64,000 nt of DNA from NCBI GenBank assembly GCA_905221605.1, contig CAJNDS010002414.1, positions 324,710 to 388,709 on the forward strand, read 5' to 3'. Shown here one piece after another: positions 43,743 to 55,500 of the stretch; position 1 is the stretch's first letter, and each line of letters starts with the position of its first letter. A model generated the notes under the pieces. That model did no database searches. It saw only the letters and a list, made by a program, of their open reading frames with translations, and was not told the origin of the DNA. The DNA is from Symbiodinium natans. Lineage: Eukaryota > Sar > Dinophyceae > Suessiales > Symbiodiniaceae. Made by a program: the position numbers and the translations under genes.

Positions 43743-46700
43743 CTTCACAGGTAAGGCAAGACGGACCTTCATGTCGATGTGAATCTGTCTAGGTTGTCGG
43801 CCCAGGTCACGAGACCAGCTCTCATTTCTTGACCTGAGCTGGCAGAAGAGACGTCTCATCGAAGGAAGGCAGGCGTGCATGTTCTAGGACCCATTGAGTC
43901 TGCAGCCGACGGTGCTGCCCCTCTCTGTCACGGTGAAAGCAGCCTTGTGAGGAAAGCATAAAACAGCTTAACTGGCATGATGAGCCTGTGTGAAGACTCC
44001 TGTTGCCCGAGAGCACTGGTTCCACCAGCCAACTGAGCAGCAGACGTCCAAGTAGGAGGTTACTGCTTGAAGTACCGTACGAGCCTCCGGCCTGTGCGTG
44101 CTTTGTTCAGGGTGCAAGCTCAAGCACGGACGCGCAAAAACACGAGACTTTTACCTGCCTTCCCTTTGGCACCTCCAACTTTGGCACCTCCAACTTTGGC
44201 TGCCTTCAAGCTCCCCAGCACCCCCACAGCGTAAAGCAGCACAAATCCCGACTCACGCTGCGACAGCGCTAGGTAATCCGCAAGGAAAGGAGAGGCTCAC
44301 GGTAGTCCGCCATCGTGTGCAAACCTCTGAAACCAAAGTAATGTCAGCATAACACGGCCAGCATTATGGTTGGACCTTGCTAGGGTTCGGACGTGGCAAG
44401 CTGTGCAGGGACAGCTGCAAGACTACAAAGACAGACTAGTTTGTATCAGAAGCGGGTCTTATCCCAATTGAGCCTTTCTCTCTGCCAATCATGCCGGTCA
44501 CAACATGGCTGCACAAAAAAGTAGAGCAAAGTCGCCCCAAGCCATGGAAGCAGAGAAGTTCAAAGTGCGCTCACCAGGGCCACTGAAGCGACGAAGTCCA
44601 GCCTAACGCGGCTTTGTCCATTCACATCTGCTTGAGACACCCACAGGCCCACAGAAAGGAAGCTTTGAGACCATTGCACTCATTCAGCTTGTTCTTTGCC
44701 AACGTACGAAAGTCGAGGCTGGGGCACGAGGCATGTAGCAAATTCTCCTGTCTGCGGTGGTAGGGCAGAATTGCCCACCTGCTCTGGATTGGTTCTCTGG
44801 CATGACAGGTCTGGAAGAAACTGGAACACATGAGTGAGAATGATGAGCAGTGGCACCTATTGTAAACAGCATCATGCGACCTAGACGTGGAGTGCCTTAG
44901 GAGGGGAGCGCCCGCAGGCTGCGACTGCAGCCACAAAGGCAATGGCAGCTACGAAGTAAACAAAATTCTGCCACAAGTACCTTGGGACGCAGTTGAGAAG
45001 TTTCAGCAGCACAGTGACACTCTCGCTGTTCCAAGAAACAGAAACGGCTGAAGGCCGCACGCATGTCCAGGTGAGTCCGCCAAAGCGAGGATGACGCACA
45101 ACTGCGGGCCCAGGGAAGCGGCCTGGAATGTCCGACATCCCATTCGGCCAGCGGCTCCCCCGCAAGTGTGGGGGCCTCCCCGAGTATAGACCCCCGGATA
45201 GTCGGATTCCCTAGGAATAAGGACTCCAGAAAGGTACCCCTACATGAGTAAACCCCATATCGATTTCAAAAAAAAAGCATGAAACTTAGAAAAGAGGGGC
45301 CGCCTCCTGCGCAGCGGCCTCCGCAGCCTCTGAAGGCAGAGGCGCAGCATCCTCGCAGATGTCGCAGTGCACTCTACTGAGATGATGCGGGGAAGGCTGA
45401 GGAGAGACTGGAATCTCGAGTCTCCTCCGTCTTCTTGGGGTTGCTCAGGTCTAAGCCTGCAGAGGGCTTTGACACCACAAAACATGGATGTCGCACCACC
45501 GCATTCCACAGAGTCCATCACGCCGGCAGGACACCACTGCGTGTGGGATGGCGAAGCCTATGGCCTGAGCTTCAGCCGGACAACACACATAAGTGATTTG
45601 AAATGAAAGCCCGGAATGCACACACATGAGGTGATGCTGCAGCGCTTTGGCTGCACATGGCTGCACTCACACTGGGGACCCGCACAACGAAGCAGAGGCA
45701 CAGCTCGCAAGCCGTGACAGAACCCTGAATGCATCAGATCATGTGCTGTGCAAACTTCCCTTCAAGCTCTATATGCATACTGAAAAAAAAAAAATATATA
45801 TATATATATATATATGTATGTATACATATATCTATAGTCTAGATGTATATACATATATGAGCAACAAAAGCCGCCTTCATCAATCCCATGGCAATGCACA
45901 GCAGGACGATGCTGGCAGGCAATGACAGCGAGATTTCTGCGTAGTTGCTAGCTGATGACATGGCCTCCCTCTACGAATGCTGACACATGGTGTAAGACCT
46001 TACGTCTCAAGCCTGCCATTCAGTTACCATAGTTCTTGTTCGCATGCTCCCTCCCAGTCCCTTCTCTCACTGCCCAGGTCCGGAATCTCTACTCCAGGAT
46101 GGGCACACAAGGCCACACTGACAGGCTCTGGCACCTTCCGTCCAATTCTCCTTCTTGCCGAACCCTCCTTTTCTTACTCGCCCACTGACTTCCATGCTCT
46201 GGATCACTCATCAAAGAAGTTCAAAACACCAGTTCACTCACCTCACCCCGCCATTCCGCTCTGTGCCTGATGAACAATCCAATGCAGCTGAGGGTGTGTG
46301 CCAGTCCCAGGCCATCATGTAGCCTGACCGGTAAAGCTGAACAATGAACATACTAGGCCTCTTTTATAAATAGCACGATGCACAACTTGAGTAAGTGTAA
46401 CTGTGCAAGGGGTGCAAGATGGTGCAAGCCAAAAGAGGGTCACATCAACACATCCGCTACAGCCTTTCCGATCGAAGAATCTGGATGAACTTGTTGACCT
46501 GCACATCTCCACCATCCATTGGCAGACCTGACTGGTGCATCCGCTTGTTTTGGCATCAGGAATACGCACGTGTGCGCAATGCGCAATGCATCTCTGCCTC
46601 AAAACTGCTCACTGGAACAAGAACCAATAGAGCCGTTCTGGTGCCTCGAGCATCATCATCAATGATGCGGATGGCTGCCGTGGAGAACCCGGCTGCCCAC

Positions 46701-48429
46701 CAAATCCCCATGGATGCAACCTCAAACGGCAAAACACGTGGCGATGTCAAGAACACAAACCCACACTGCGGTAGGCTCCCTGCTGCTAAGTTCTCTGTCC
46801 AGTTCACCCAGACGGGCAGATGCTCAGTGTAGCCTTCATGATAGCCTCGGCATGGTCATGCGGGTCTGGTCTCTTTGCAACCCGTTCGTGCTCAGCTTCA
46901 ACCTGTGGCGCAAACGATCAGGACAACCTGAAACAAAAGGTGAGACGGCCACCCTCATATCTCATCGCCCGAGTGTGAATGGCGATGAACAGCGCATACA
47001 CCACCTCGACCGATGCCACGCTTGCCAGCCACACATGTGACAGATTAGGATCACAGCATGCTGTAAAAAGATGGAAAGTTCCTAGCCGCCCAGCAATGCG
47101 CAGCTCCAGCAGCCACCTCGCCCACTCAACAAACGACAAAGAACGCCCAGCACTCCCAAGGCAGCGCTGTCATCTGGTCACACGTGTGCTATACTCTGGC
47201 GCTCGTTTGCTCAATGACACACAATTGGGGAAACGGTTGGATCCGAAGCCTTGTTCAGAGCCTGGTGTAGTAGCACAAAGCACACGTTCTTATGTACAAT
47301 TGCCATAACGGGACACCACAGCATGGCCATGTGCACTCACGTGCAACACTGAAGCAGGGCTTTTGAGCGAGACGGCTCGTTTGCATCTACAAACATGATT
47401 TTTTCGATGGCAGGGGGCAGCTGCATGTCTGCATTGAGCATCTGATGAAGAAACTTTCGACAAGGCATGAAGCATAAATGCGCAACATCCTGTCAAACCC
47501 AGCTCAGGCTGCCGCCAGGACCAAAGCGTTGCTGATGAACGCATGTTCTGCTCGTTCTACCCATTGAAGCCAGCCCAGCAAACTGGCATTGCCACAAGAT
47601 GAACATGCTCTAAATTGAAATCACCATTCAATGCCTTTCGGCCCACACCCACGCAAGTCCCTCTGTTACATGATTGTTTTCAGTCCATGTTCTGACGGTA
47701 CGCCATTCAATCAGGCATGCAAATACACTTCATGATGACCAGGAGACCCCTATCCATGCATCGAAAGCAACATGCCAGCATCGTGATCTATGCGAGGACC
47801 TCCTCACGGCAAAGTATGCGAGAGGTTGCATCTCGGTGGCCTGGCCAAAGTGGCATCTCACTTTTACCGGTCAGCTTGCCAAGCATGCCCCAGAACAATT
47901 CAAAAAGCAGTGGCCTGCTTCTCGTACTTGCAGACACTCCTACACCTCGATTCCCACCAATACCTGCAACACAGAGCCGGACGTTTCAACATTGTTACTG
48001 GATTGCTACAATGGTCCTTCTCAGGCCGGAGCTTTGATAAGCAGAAACACGCTGTAAAAATCCTATGCTACGAAGCTGCTGTGCCAAGATGGCGAACACA
48101 TCAACAGCACAAGCCATGTGGATTGGGAGAAAGCGACGTCTTGATTTAAAGTACCATGGCGGGAAATTTACACAGGAATGATTCACGTCGCAAACCTGTT
48201 GAAAAATTCGGGCTGGTACTAGGAAGATCCCACAAACCACGGCCACGCAATGATTCTTTAATGTTGCGCTGTCTCTAGTATGGCCCCCCCCCCCAAACAC
48301 ATTTGGGACCCTCTATAAACGCATGGCCCGGCGACCCCTCCAAACAAATTGGGGGGGGCGGGGGGGGGAACCGCCCTCAGGGCCTCAAGCCTTTAGGACC
48401 TCAAGGCCTGAAGCTTTCCAGCCTTTAAG
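43743..48429 (-). CDS. Unrecognised exons, several membrane-like
   Basis: Minus-strand blocks with protein character: 48000-48115 (AVDVFAILAQQLRSIGFLQR), 47340-47460 (NADMQLPPAIEKIMFVDANE), 46970-47110 (WLLELRIAGRLGTFHLFTAC, then WLASVASVEVVYALFIAI, a transmembrane helix), 46590-46800 (FVFLTSPRVLPFEVASMGIW, then TALLVLVPVSSFEAE, hydrophobic), 45300-45420 (HCDICEDAAPLPSEAAEAAA), 44880-45000 (WQNFVYFVAAIAFVAAVAAC, a transmembrane helix) and 44640-44820. The LPPAIEKIMFVDA stretch faintly recalls glycosyltransferase family 8, but that is not enough for a call. The 5' end of the purine permease may also lie in the low part. A TA microsatellite (45791-45850) separates exons. Confidence 0.38.
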
Positions 48430-49080
48430 GTTTCTGGAGCCCAAGGCCCTCAGGGCCTCAAGCCTTGCTGCGTAAGCCCTTAACCCTAAACACAAACCCT
48501 TAAAAAAAAACAACATCCGAAAAAAAACTTGGTATTATAGGGGGTAGCCGGACAAACTTACTAAAGACAGCCTGACCGGCCCGTAATTTGTTTGGGGCCT
48601 CGTTTCGCAATGAATTTACATAAGGCTTTACATGGAACTGGCCGGGCTTAGATTTCTGGATTCTCCGCGGCTCTTGAAGATTCCTGGAGCCCAAGACCCT
48701 CAGGGCCTCATGCGTTACTGCGTAAACCCTTAACCCTAAACACAAACCCTTAAAAAAAAACATCCGAAAAAAACTTGGTATTATAGAGGGTAGCCAGACA
48801 AACTTTCTAAAGACAGCCTGACCGGCACGTGGGCTACCTATCACAAAAATCGTTTGGGGCCTCGTTTCGTACTGAATTCCCACAAGGCTTTACATGGAAC
48901 TGGCCGGGCTTAGATTTCTGGATTCTCCGCGCTCTGGCTCTTTAAGGTTCCTTGAGCCCAAGCCCTCAGGGCTTCAAGCCTTACCGCGTAAGCGCTTAAC
49001 CCAAAACACAAACCCTTAAAATAAGCGTCCGGAAAAAACTTGCGATAATAGACGGTACCCACCTTATACTAAAGCCAGTC
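48430..49080. repeat. Three tandem units of a ~250-270-bp repeat
   Basis: Landmarks recur at 48441, 48691 and 48958 (GGAGCCCAAG, then CCCTCAGGGCCTC/CTTC), each followed by a CCCTTAACCC segment, an A-run with CATCCG, AAAACTTG, and TATTATAG/GATAATAG with GGTA. Units 1 and 2 are complete, unit 3 is truncated. A related inverted copy is at 28262-28400. Confidence 0.85.
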
Positions 49081-49124
49081 CAACATTACAAGCCCGTGAA
49101 GGTAATTCATTGTACCTTAAGTAT

Positions 49125-49490
49125 ACGATATGAGAAACGCTGAACACAAAAACTCCAACATAAGCGCATGCAAGAAAACCCTTTTCGGACATCAGAAGAG
49201 CAAGCATTCACACGTTTGCAACTCACACGGCTCGCCTTCTGTCTGCTCGTGCCAGAAGTTTCGCACAAATCGAACAAACACTTGGACATACGATTCTCAG
49301 TATTCTCACCCAAAGACCCGTTGCCACCCACTTAAGTGTTACTCGTGTGGCTTCTCTTGCAAAGAATACAAAAACATCAACCAATCCAACTTCAACTATA
49401 TGATATGAAAACCGCTGAGCACACAAACCCCAAACTAAATGCATGCAGACTTCAACATGAGAAGTGCAAGCGCTCACACGTTTGCAGCAT
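49125..49490. repeat. Direct repeat of a ~100-bp block
   Basis: 49125-49225 and 49401-49490 share GCTGAACACA/GCTGAGCACA, GCATGCA and TCACACGTTTGCA in the same order, about 276 bp apart. No gene was recognised in between. Confidence 0.65.
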
Positions 49491-49645
49491 TCTGCAGCCC
49501 AGCCTCAAACAGATGGTGCAAAGCCAGTCTGCAAAATTGTAAATCAAAGCACGCCCACGGCAACTTCGTCATCCGGCAAACTGCGTGGTTTACGGACTAA
49601 GCTTTGCAAAAAAAGGAGTGATGCGTTTGTACAAGAAATGTATTG

Positions 49646-50618
<973 letters not shown>

Positions 50619-50730
50619 TGCAAGGAGGGAACTCTCTTAACCTTACGACGACTGCGACTACTACTATGCAAGGAGGGAACTCTCCTAACCTAACTCAAAC
50701 CCTTTCACTCAAAGCAAGCAGAAGTCACTT

Positions 50731-51120
50731 TCATACCTTCGCACTTCTTCTGACGGTCCATAGGTTGCAATGCTGGCGGATCTCGCCACGGTCTGACATC
50801 ACGACTCTCCAGCAGGCATTGCATGCTGGTGGGTACGTGATCTGCTCTTCCTCCAGACATGCCTTTGCCATTCCAAGTCGCACTCGTTTAGCATCAAGCG
50901 TGACGCTGGTCTCGGCTATTTCTTGTACCCACTGGCCCACAACTTCAGCCAAGAGACGCTGGTGGTCAAGTGGAACGCCCACTCTGTTGTAAAGTTCTCC
51001 AAGCGACCTTCCGTCGCAAAAGAACTTTGACGCCCAGCGTAGAGGCCTGCACGCAATCCTCTGATGTTCGGCGGGGCCTTGTAGAGTCTGCTTTCTCTGA
51101 TTACTAGAGAGTAGACGCAC
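50731..51120 (-). CDS. Unrecognised open reading frame between microsatellite and LTR
   Basis: 130 codons with plausible protein patterning: SLGELYNRVGVPLDHQRLLA, EVVGQWVQEIAETSVTLDAK, RLGMAKACLEEEQITYPPAC. Predominantly helical in character, with no motif I know. It lies just outside the 3' LTR of the copia element on the same strand, so it might be host coding sequence or part of an older element. Confidence 0.4.
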   Translation of the reverse strand: MRLLSSNQRKQTLQGPAEHQRIACRPLRWASKFFCDGRSLGELYNRVGVPLDHQRLLAEVVGQWVQEIAETSVTLDAKRVRLGMAKACLEEEQITYPPACNACWRVVMSDRGEIRQHCNLWTVRRSAKV

Positions 51121-51680
51121 TTACTTTTGTTCTGGACAGACTCTCTACGATCTCTTGCCTGTTAAAACTGAAAGTGTAGCACTGATGTCCTTGTTGGTTC
51201 CGCTCACAGAGAAAGCGCTTTGTGGACCTCGATACCGCACAGCCTACATGTTTGCACTACTGCTACGACGACTACTACTGCGACTACTACCACTAAAACA
51301 AGGTACTGGACCCGGGAGAAACGTTCCAAGCAGGTGACTTGGGTTTCTTGGTTGCGCAATCACTCTACCGATTGTTCCTTTGTTCCGAAAGGCGTCTTCA
51401 CTAATTCGAAAGTTCTGGTAACACGCCGAAGCGGTTTACCAAGGGGAGCGACACCAGATCCAAGAACCATCTCTCTTCCCGTTTCCGTTCAGCAGCTACG
51501 GATCGACTCCGCTTCCATGCTGGGCTGGCAGAACACTTGAAATCCACACCAGGGCGAATTTTTTTTGCCAAAGCCACACTTCAGTCATCTTTTTTGCTGT
51601 TGCAGCGTAACATTGAAGATCGTGCAGAAACTGCAAGCAGGCTGCCACAGAGCCTGCAAGTGGGTCCTTGCTACTTGCGT

Positions 51681-52078
51681 TGAAAACCCAAGATGCCAAG
51701 CAAGGCACCAAGGATACAACCAAGCCAACTCACACAAGTCCAACCAAGCAAGCAAGCTCAGACACTCGGACAACACTTCTGTTTTGGCTTGCAGCACTCA
51801 CACCAGCGCTCGTCACTTGAGCCAAAGTGGAAAACGTATCACAGCTCTCCAACTTGACAGCTCGGCTTAAAAGACCTCCAAAACTACCCTCAAGTCACGA
51901 AACTCGACGAGAGTGGTTCCCTACGAGGCAAAACGTTCCTGCACCACTAATCGTACTCAGGCTACTGGGAAAACTTCAAAAGCTGAGCAGACTCCAAGCT
52001 ATGCACACAAAACTGCAAACTGCAAAACTCACCGTGTCGCACCCTCACAGGATGACGCACAGTTCTCGAACTTCTACA
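51681..52078 (-). repeat. 3' LTR of the copia element
   Basis: The plus strand begins TGAAAACCCAAGATGCCAAG and ends CTTCTACA, giving TG...CA ends on the element strand. Long stretches match 60219-60704 (for example AAAAGACCTCCAAAACTACC). The copy lacks about 90 bp present near the outer end of the 5' LTR. Confidence 0.88.
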
Positions 52079-52482
52079 CCCCCCCTCGACACGGTGGGTG
52101 TCGGCTGGTCCACGCGCAAGTATTGCAGACAAAGCTCACAAGCAACTCGACGCTGCAGATTGCCTGGGTGGGTATTGCGCAGGGCGGGGCAATCGCTGCG
52201 AACATGAAAAGCATATCCATGCCGCGTAGTGATAATTGCTCTCCGACTTTGTTCCACCGGAAGAAAGGTAAGAAGCTCACTCAGAGATAGAATATGGCTG
52301 TGACGCTGTCGGTATTGCTGCACAAAGATTCCAGCGAGGAAGCTGCCAAGCATCGCCAAGGAAAACATCGCAAGGAAGGCGATCAAACTGACTTCCACCT
52401 GCTGCTGAGGAACCCATTGCATCCAGAGCTCTCGAACCCAAGTGCGCCTCACAGCGTTTTCAACCTCAACCATATCAGCCAT
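52045..52482 (-). CDS. ORF3 of the copia element: small membrane protein with Cys/His cluster
   Basis: 145 codons lying between the pol stop and the 3' LTR, where envelope-like genes sit in some LTR elements; the stop falls inside the LTR start. Residues 30-56 are a strong transmembrane helix (SLIAFLAMFSLAMLGSFLAG). The C-terminal half has H93-x4-C98-x16-C115-x2-C118 (around GYAFHVRSDCPALRN and RVACELCLQ), likely a small zinc-binding unit. It resembles no envelope glycoprotein; one membrane span plus a metal site suggests a membrane-anchored accessory factor. The role is unknown. Confidence 0.6.
   Translation of the reverse strand: MADMVEVENAVRRTWVRELWMQWVPQQQVEVSLIAFLAMFSLAMLGSFLAGIFVQQYRQRHSHILSLSELLTFLPVEQSRRAIITTRHGYAFHVRSDCPALRNTHPGNLQRRVACELCLQYLRVDQPTPTVSRGGVEVRELCVIL
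52079..52088 (-). other. Polypurine tract
   Basis: On the element strand GAGGGGGGG directly precedes the 3' LTR TG end, the expected primer for plus-strand DNA synthesis. It lies inside the last codons of ORF3. Confidence 0.65.
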
Positions 52483-52556
52483 GGCACGTCCTATGCTCTA
52501 TACACCGTACCGAAGGCAAAGTAAAAGAGGAAAAACTTTGAGCAAATCTCGCGGTG

Positions 52557-55500
52557 TCATGCGTCTAACGCGTGCAAGAAAGCGTTCGTCAACTTCTCCG
52601 GGTAGTGTTGGGTATTCTTGAGATCGAAGTTGGCGGAATGTGGATGACCATCACCTGGGCACCGAAAGACCGACAAGCTGCGAGCAACCGACTCCATCGT
52701 CGTGATGACACGCCAACGTTTGTAGATCAACTCGCCATCTCGACCACGCATGCCAAGCGAGCAACCGTCAACCAACACATCGTGCAACATGTACGGTCGC
52801 GACTGCAGAAAACGGATAGTCTGGTTCCACGACCAGTAAGCACAGGCTCGGGGCCACTCGATCGACCAAGCATGGACGTAGCTACACAGCGACATAAAAG
52901 CCTTCCACAGCTTCCTGTGTAGCGACCAGTGCCGTGCCAAGCGACCGCGTCTGTAGGCTGGATCACGTGCATGTAGATGCTGGTACAGACAACCACCGGT
53001 GCACGGAGTACTAGCCCACAAGTAGACGAAACCCCCCCTGCGAATGTGGAGAGTGCAGATCTGTTGAAGCTGCGCTGTAGTGGCCGGGTCTCCGCCGTCA
53101 TCTGCCTCACTAACAGTCAACACACCAACCCAGGAGCACGCTCGCGAAGCAGCCAACATGCTCGACATGGGAGGCGCACAGAACTCAACCACCAACCACT
53201 TGGCAAACTCCATCAAACGATACCGATCTGCAAGAGATACATGATCCTTGCCAGCCACAGCAGCACCAAGCAAGCCAACGAAACACGCCAACTCACCAAC
53301 GCAAGCTGCAACAGTGACTTCAGACAAACCGAGGCTCAACATGTGCTTCAACGTAGTCCGGGCATCTAATGATTTTGTGGAGAGGTCTGCGACGTTGGAG
53401 GCTCCTCGCACTCCAAAGATGAAGAGAAGTCGCTGTCGGAGCTGATCTTGTATAAAGCATGCTCTCAGATCTATATGTCTGACACGCCTCAAGCCGTCAG
53501 CCCTGCTGATGGCAATGGCGGCCTCGGAGTCGCAAAAGAGGTGCGGTGCGCACAACTCCTCCCATCCAAACACGTGGGAAATTGCCCTTCGGATTGAAAG
53601 TGATTCCTTTGCTCCCTCAACCAATCCGTACAACTCCGACTCTGCTGAGCTGAGAGCGACAGCTTGTTGAAGCCGTGACCACGCTTTCAAGCAGAAACCA
53701 CCAAGCATGATGCAACCACCGCTCACACTCTTGCGATCAACGCTCCTCTCACTGTCCCATGACGCATCCACGTAGCAATCCAACCGAAGGCTCCGTTCAT
53801 CAACTGGATGGACGATTTGTCGAAAATCCTGAACATGCCGAAGATACCGTAATACCATCCGCATCGCACGTTCATGCTTCTCACGTGGACTGGCCTGGCC
53901 TCGAGCTAGCATGGAAACATAATATGCTAGATCCACGCGCGTCATGGCCAACCATGAAAGGCGTCCCAGCGTAGAGCGATATCGAGCAGCAGCTTCTGAG
54001 CTCAACTCCCGCTCCAAGACTTCTTCTTCTCTGTCGTAAAGTTCTCGAAGATTCGGCGGCGTCGGGCAAGACTTCGGACTCTTCCCAAGTCCAAAACCCT
54101 CATAGATCTCCTGGTAGTACTCGCCTGCCATGCCAATCACCAAAGAGTCCTCGCCCTTCTTCCTGGTGATTTGACGACCAAGAAACGTGATTTGCTGATC
54201 ACGATCCAAGTCAGCGGTCACCTTGATCTTCACCGCGCTCTTAAGCTTCTCCACCACGTAGTAGATGGCCTCGTCGCTGTCGCCGCTGATGAGGAGATCG
54301 TCTACGTAGCACAACACTGCCACCCTCTGTCCACCGAGAACCACACCTGAGAAGAGGCATGGCTCCGTTTCACATGGAGTGAGGTCGCAGAGGCGCTTGA
54401 GGAGCTTTGCGAGATGACGAGCCCAGGTCTGGGCCGCGGCTCTCAACCCATAAAGAGCCTTGCGAAGTCGCATGAACCCAGGGCGTCCATTGGGACCGGT
54501 AACTCCAGCAGGGAGCCGCACCACTACCGTGCCGTCTTCTTCTTCTAACTCTGCGAACAAGAACGCCGTACTGACGTCGAGGCCTACGACGTTCTGCCTC
54601 TTCGAGCCGGCATAAAAGAGGAAGGTCCTCAATGCCTCGGCTGAGCTGGTCGCCGCGGAAATGCCAAGCTGAGCAGCCGTTGCTCCCTGGGCGAAATCAC
54701 GCGCAACAACCCGACAACGAACCAGTGGTCTTTCTTTGCCGTCAATCCGCTCCAGCTTTGCATTTGACACCCATCTTGTGGATATCACTTTCTGCTTCGG
54801 ATCCACATGCCAAATCACATCACCGACTGCAAGGGACTCAAGCGCACTCAACTCACGCAACATGCCTTCGTATGTCAGACCAAGGTCCAATGCATGTCCG
54901 GTGACATCATCCTTGGAAGATGAGGGCATTTCAACCACAAGAGTCTCACCACCAAGCTTCACAGTCTGCCCTCCGGTACTGGGATTTGCAACGGCGGCGA
55001 AACCCAACGACTCACGGAACAAGACGTTGTTGACCATGGCATCGGACTCTGGCTCTGGCACCCGATCCAGGCTTTCTGGCTCAACTTCCATGAAGTCAGC
55101 CTCTTCTGAAGCTGCAGGTTCAACTCCAACAGAGTCTCCGGGACGAAGTTCACCCTCAAGCACCCCTTCAGGCAAGAAGGACTCACCGAGGCCTCGCTCT
55201 CCCTCATCTTCAGTCGGTTCATAATCCTGCACATCATCAGGCAACTCCAACCCGACGTCAAGCTCACCAAAAGCACGCGAACCAAGATCAAGCTCGACTC
55301 CTTCGATCTCCAACTCATGCTGGGCATCATCAAGCACAAACTGATTCGGATCAAAAGAGCTCTTCACGTACGCAGCGTATCTGTCACGACACTTCTGAGT
55401 GTGCCACGCCTTGTCCGCCGGAACACCCCTCAGTCGACACGCTCGACACCTCGGGGTCCTGCCATTTTCCTCGACCCGCGATGCTGGCGGTCCGCGAGTC

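Noticed and set aside
47340-47460. Glycosyltransferase family 8 exon (LPPAIEKIMFVDA)
   Set aside because: Only about a dozen residues resemble the D-x-D neighbourhood and the D-x-D itself is missing; too little for a call.
52045-52482. Retroviral-type envelope gene
   Set aside because: No signal peptide, no furin-like site, no fusion peptide and only 145 residues; the position alone is env-like.
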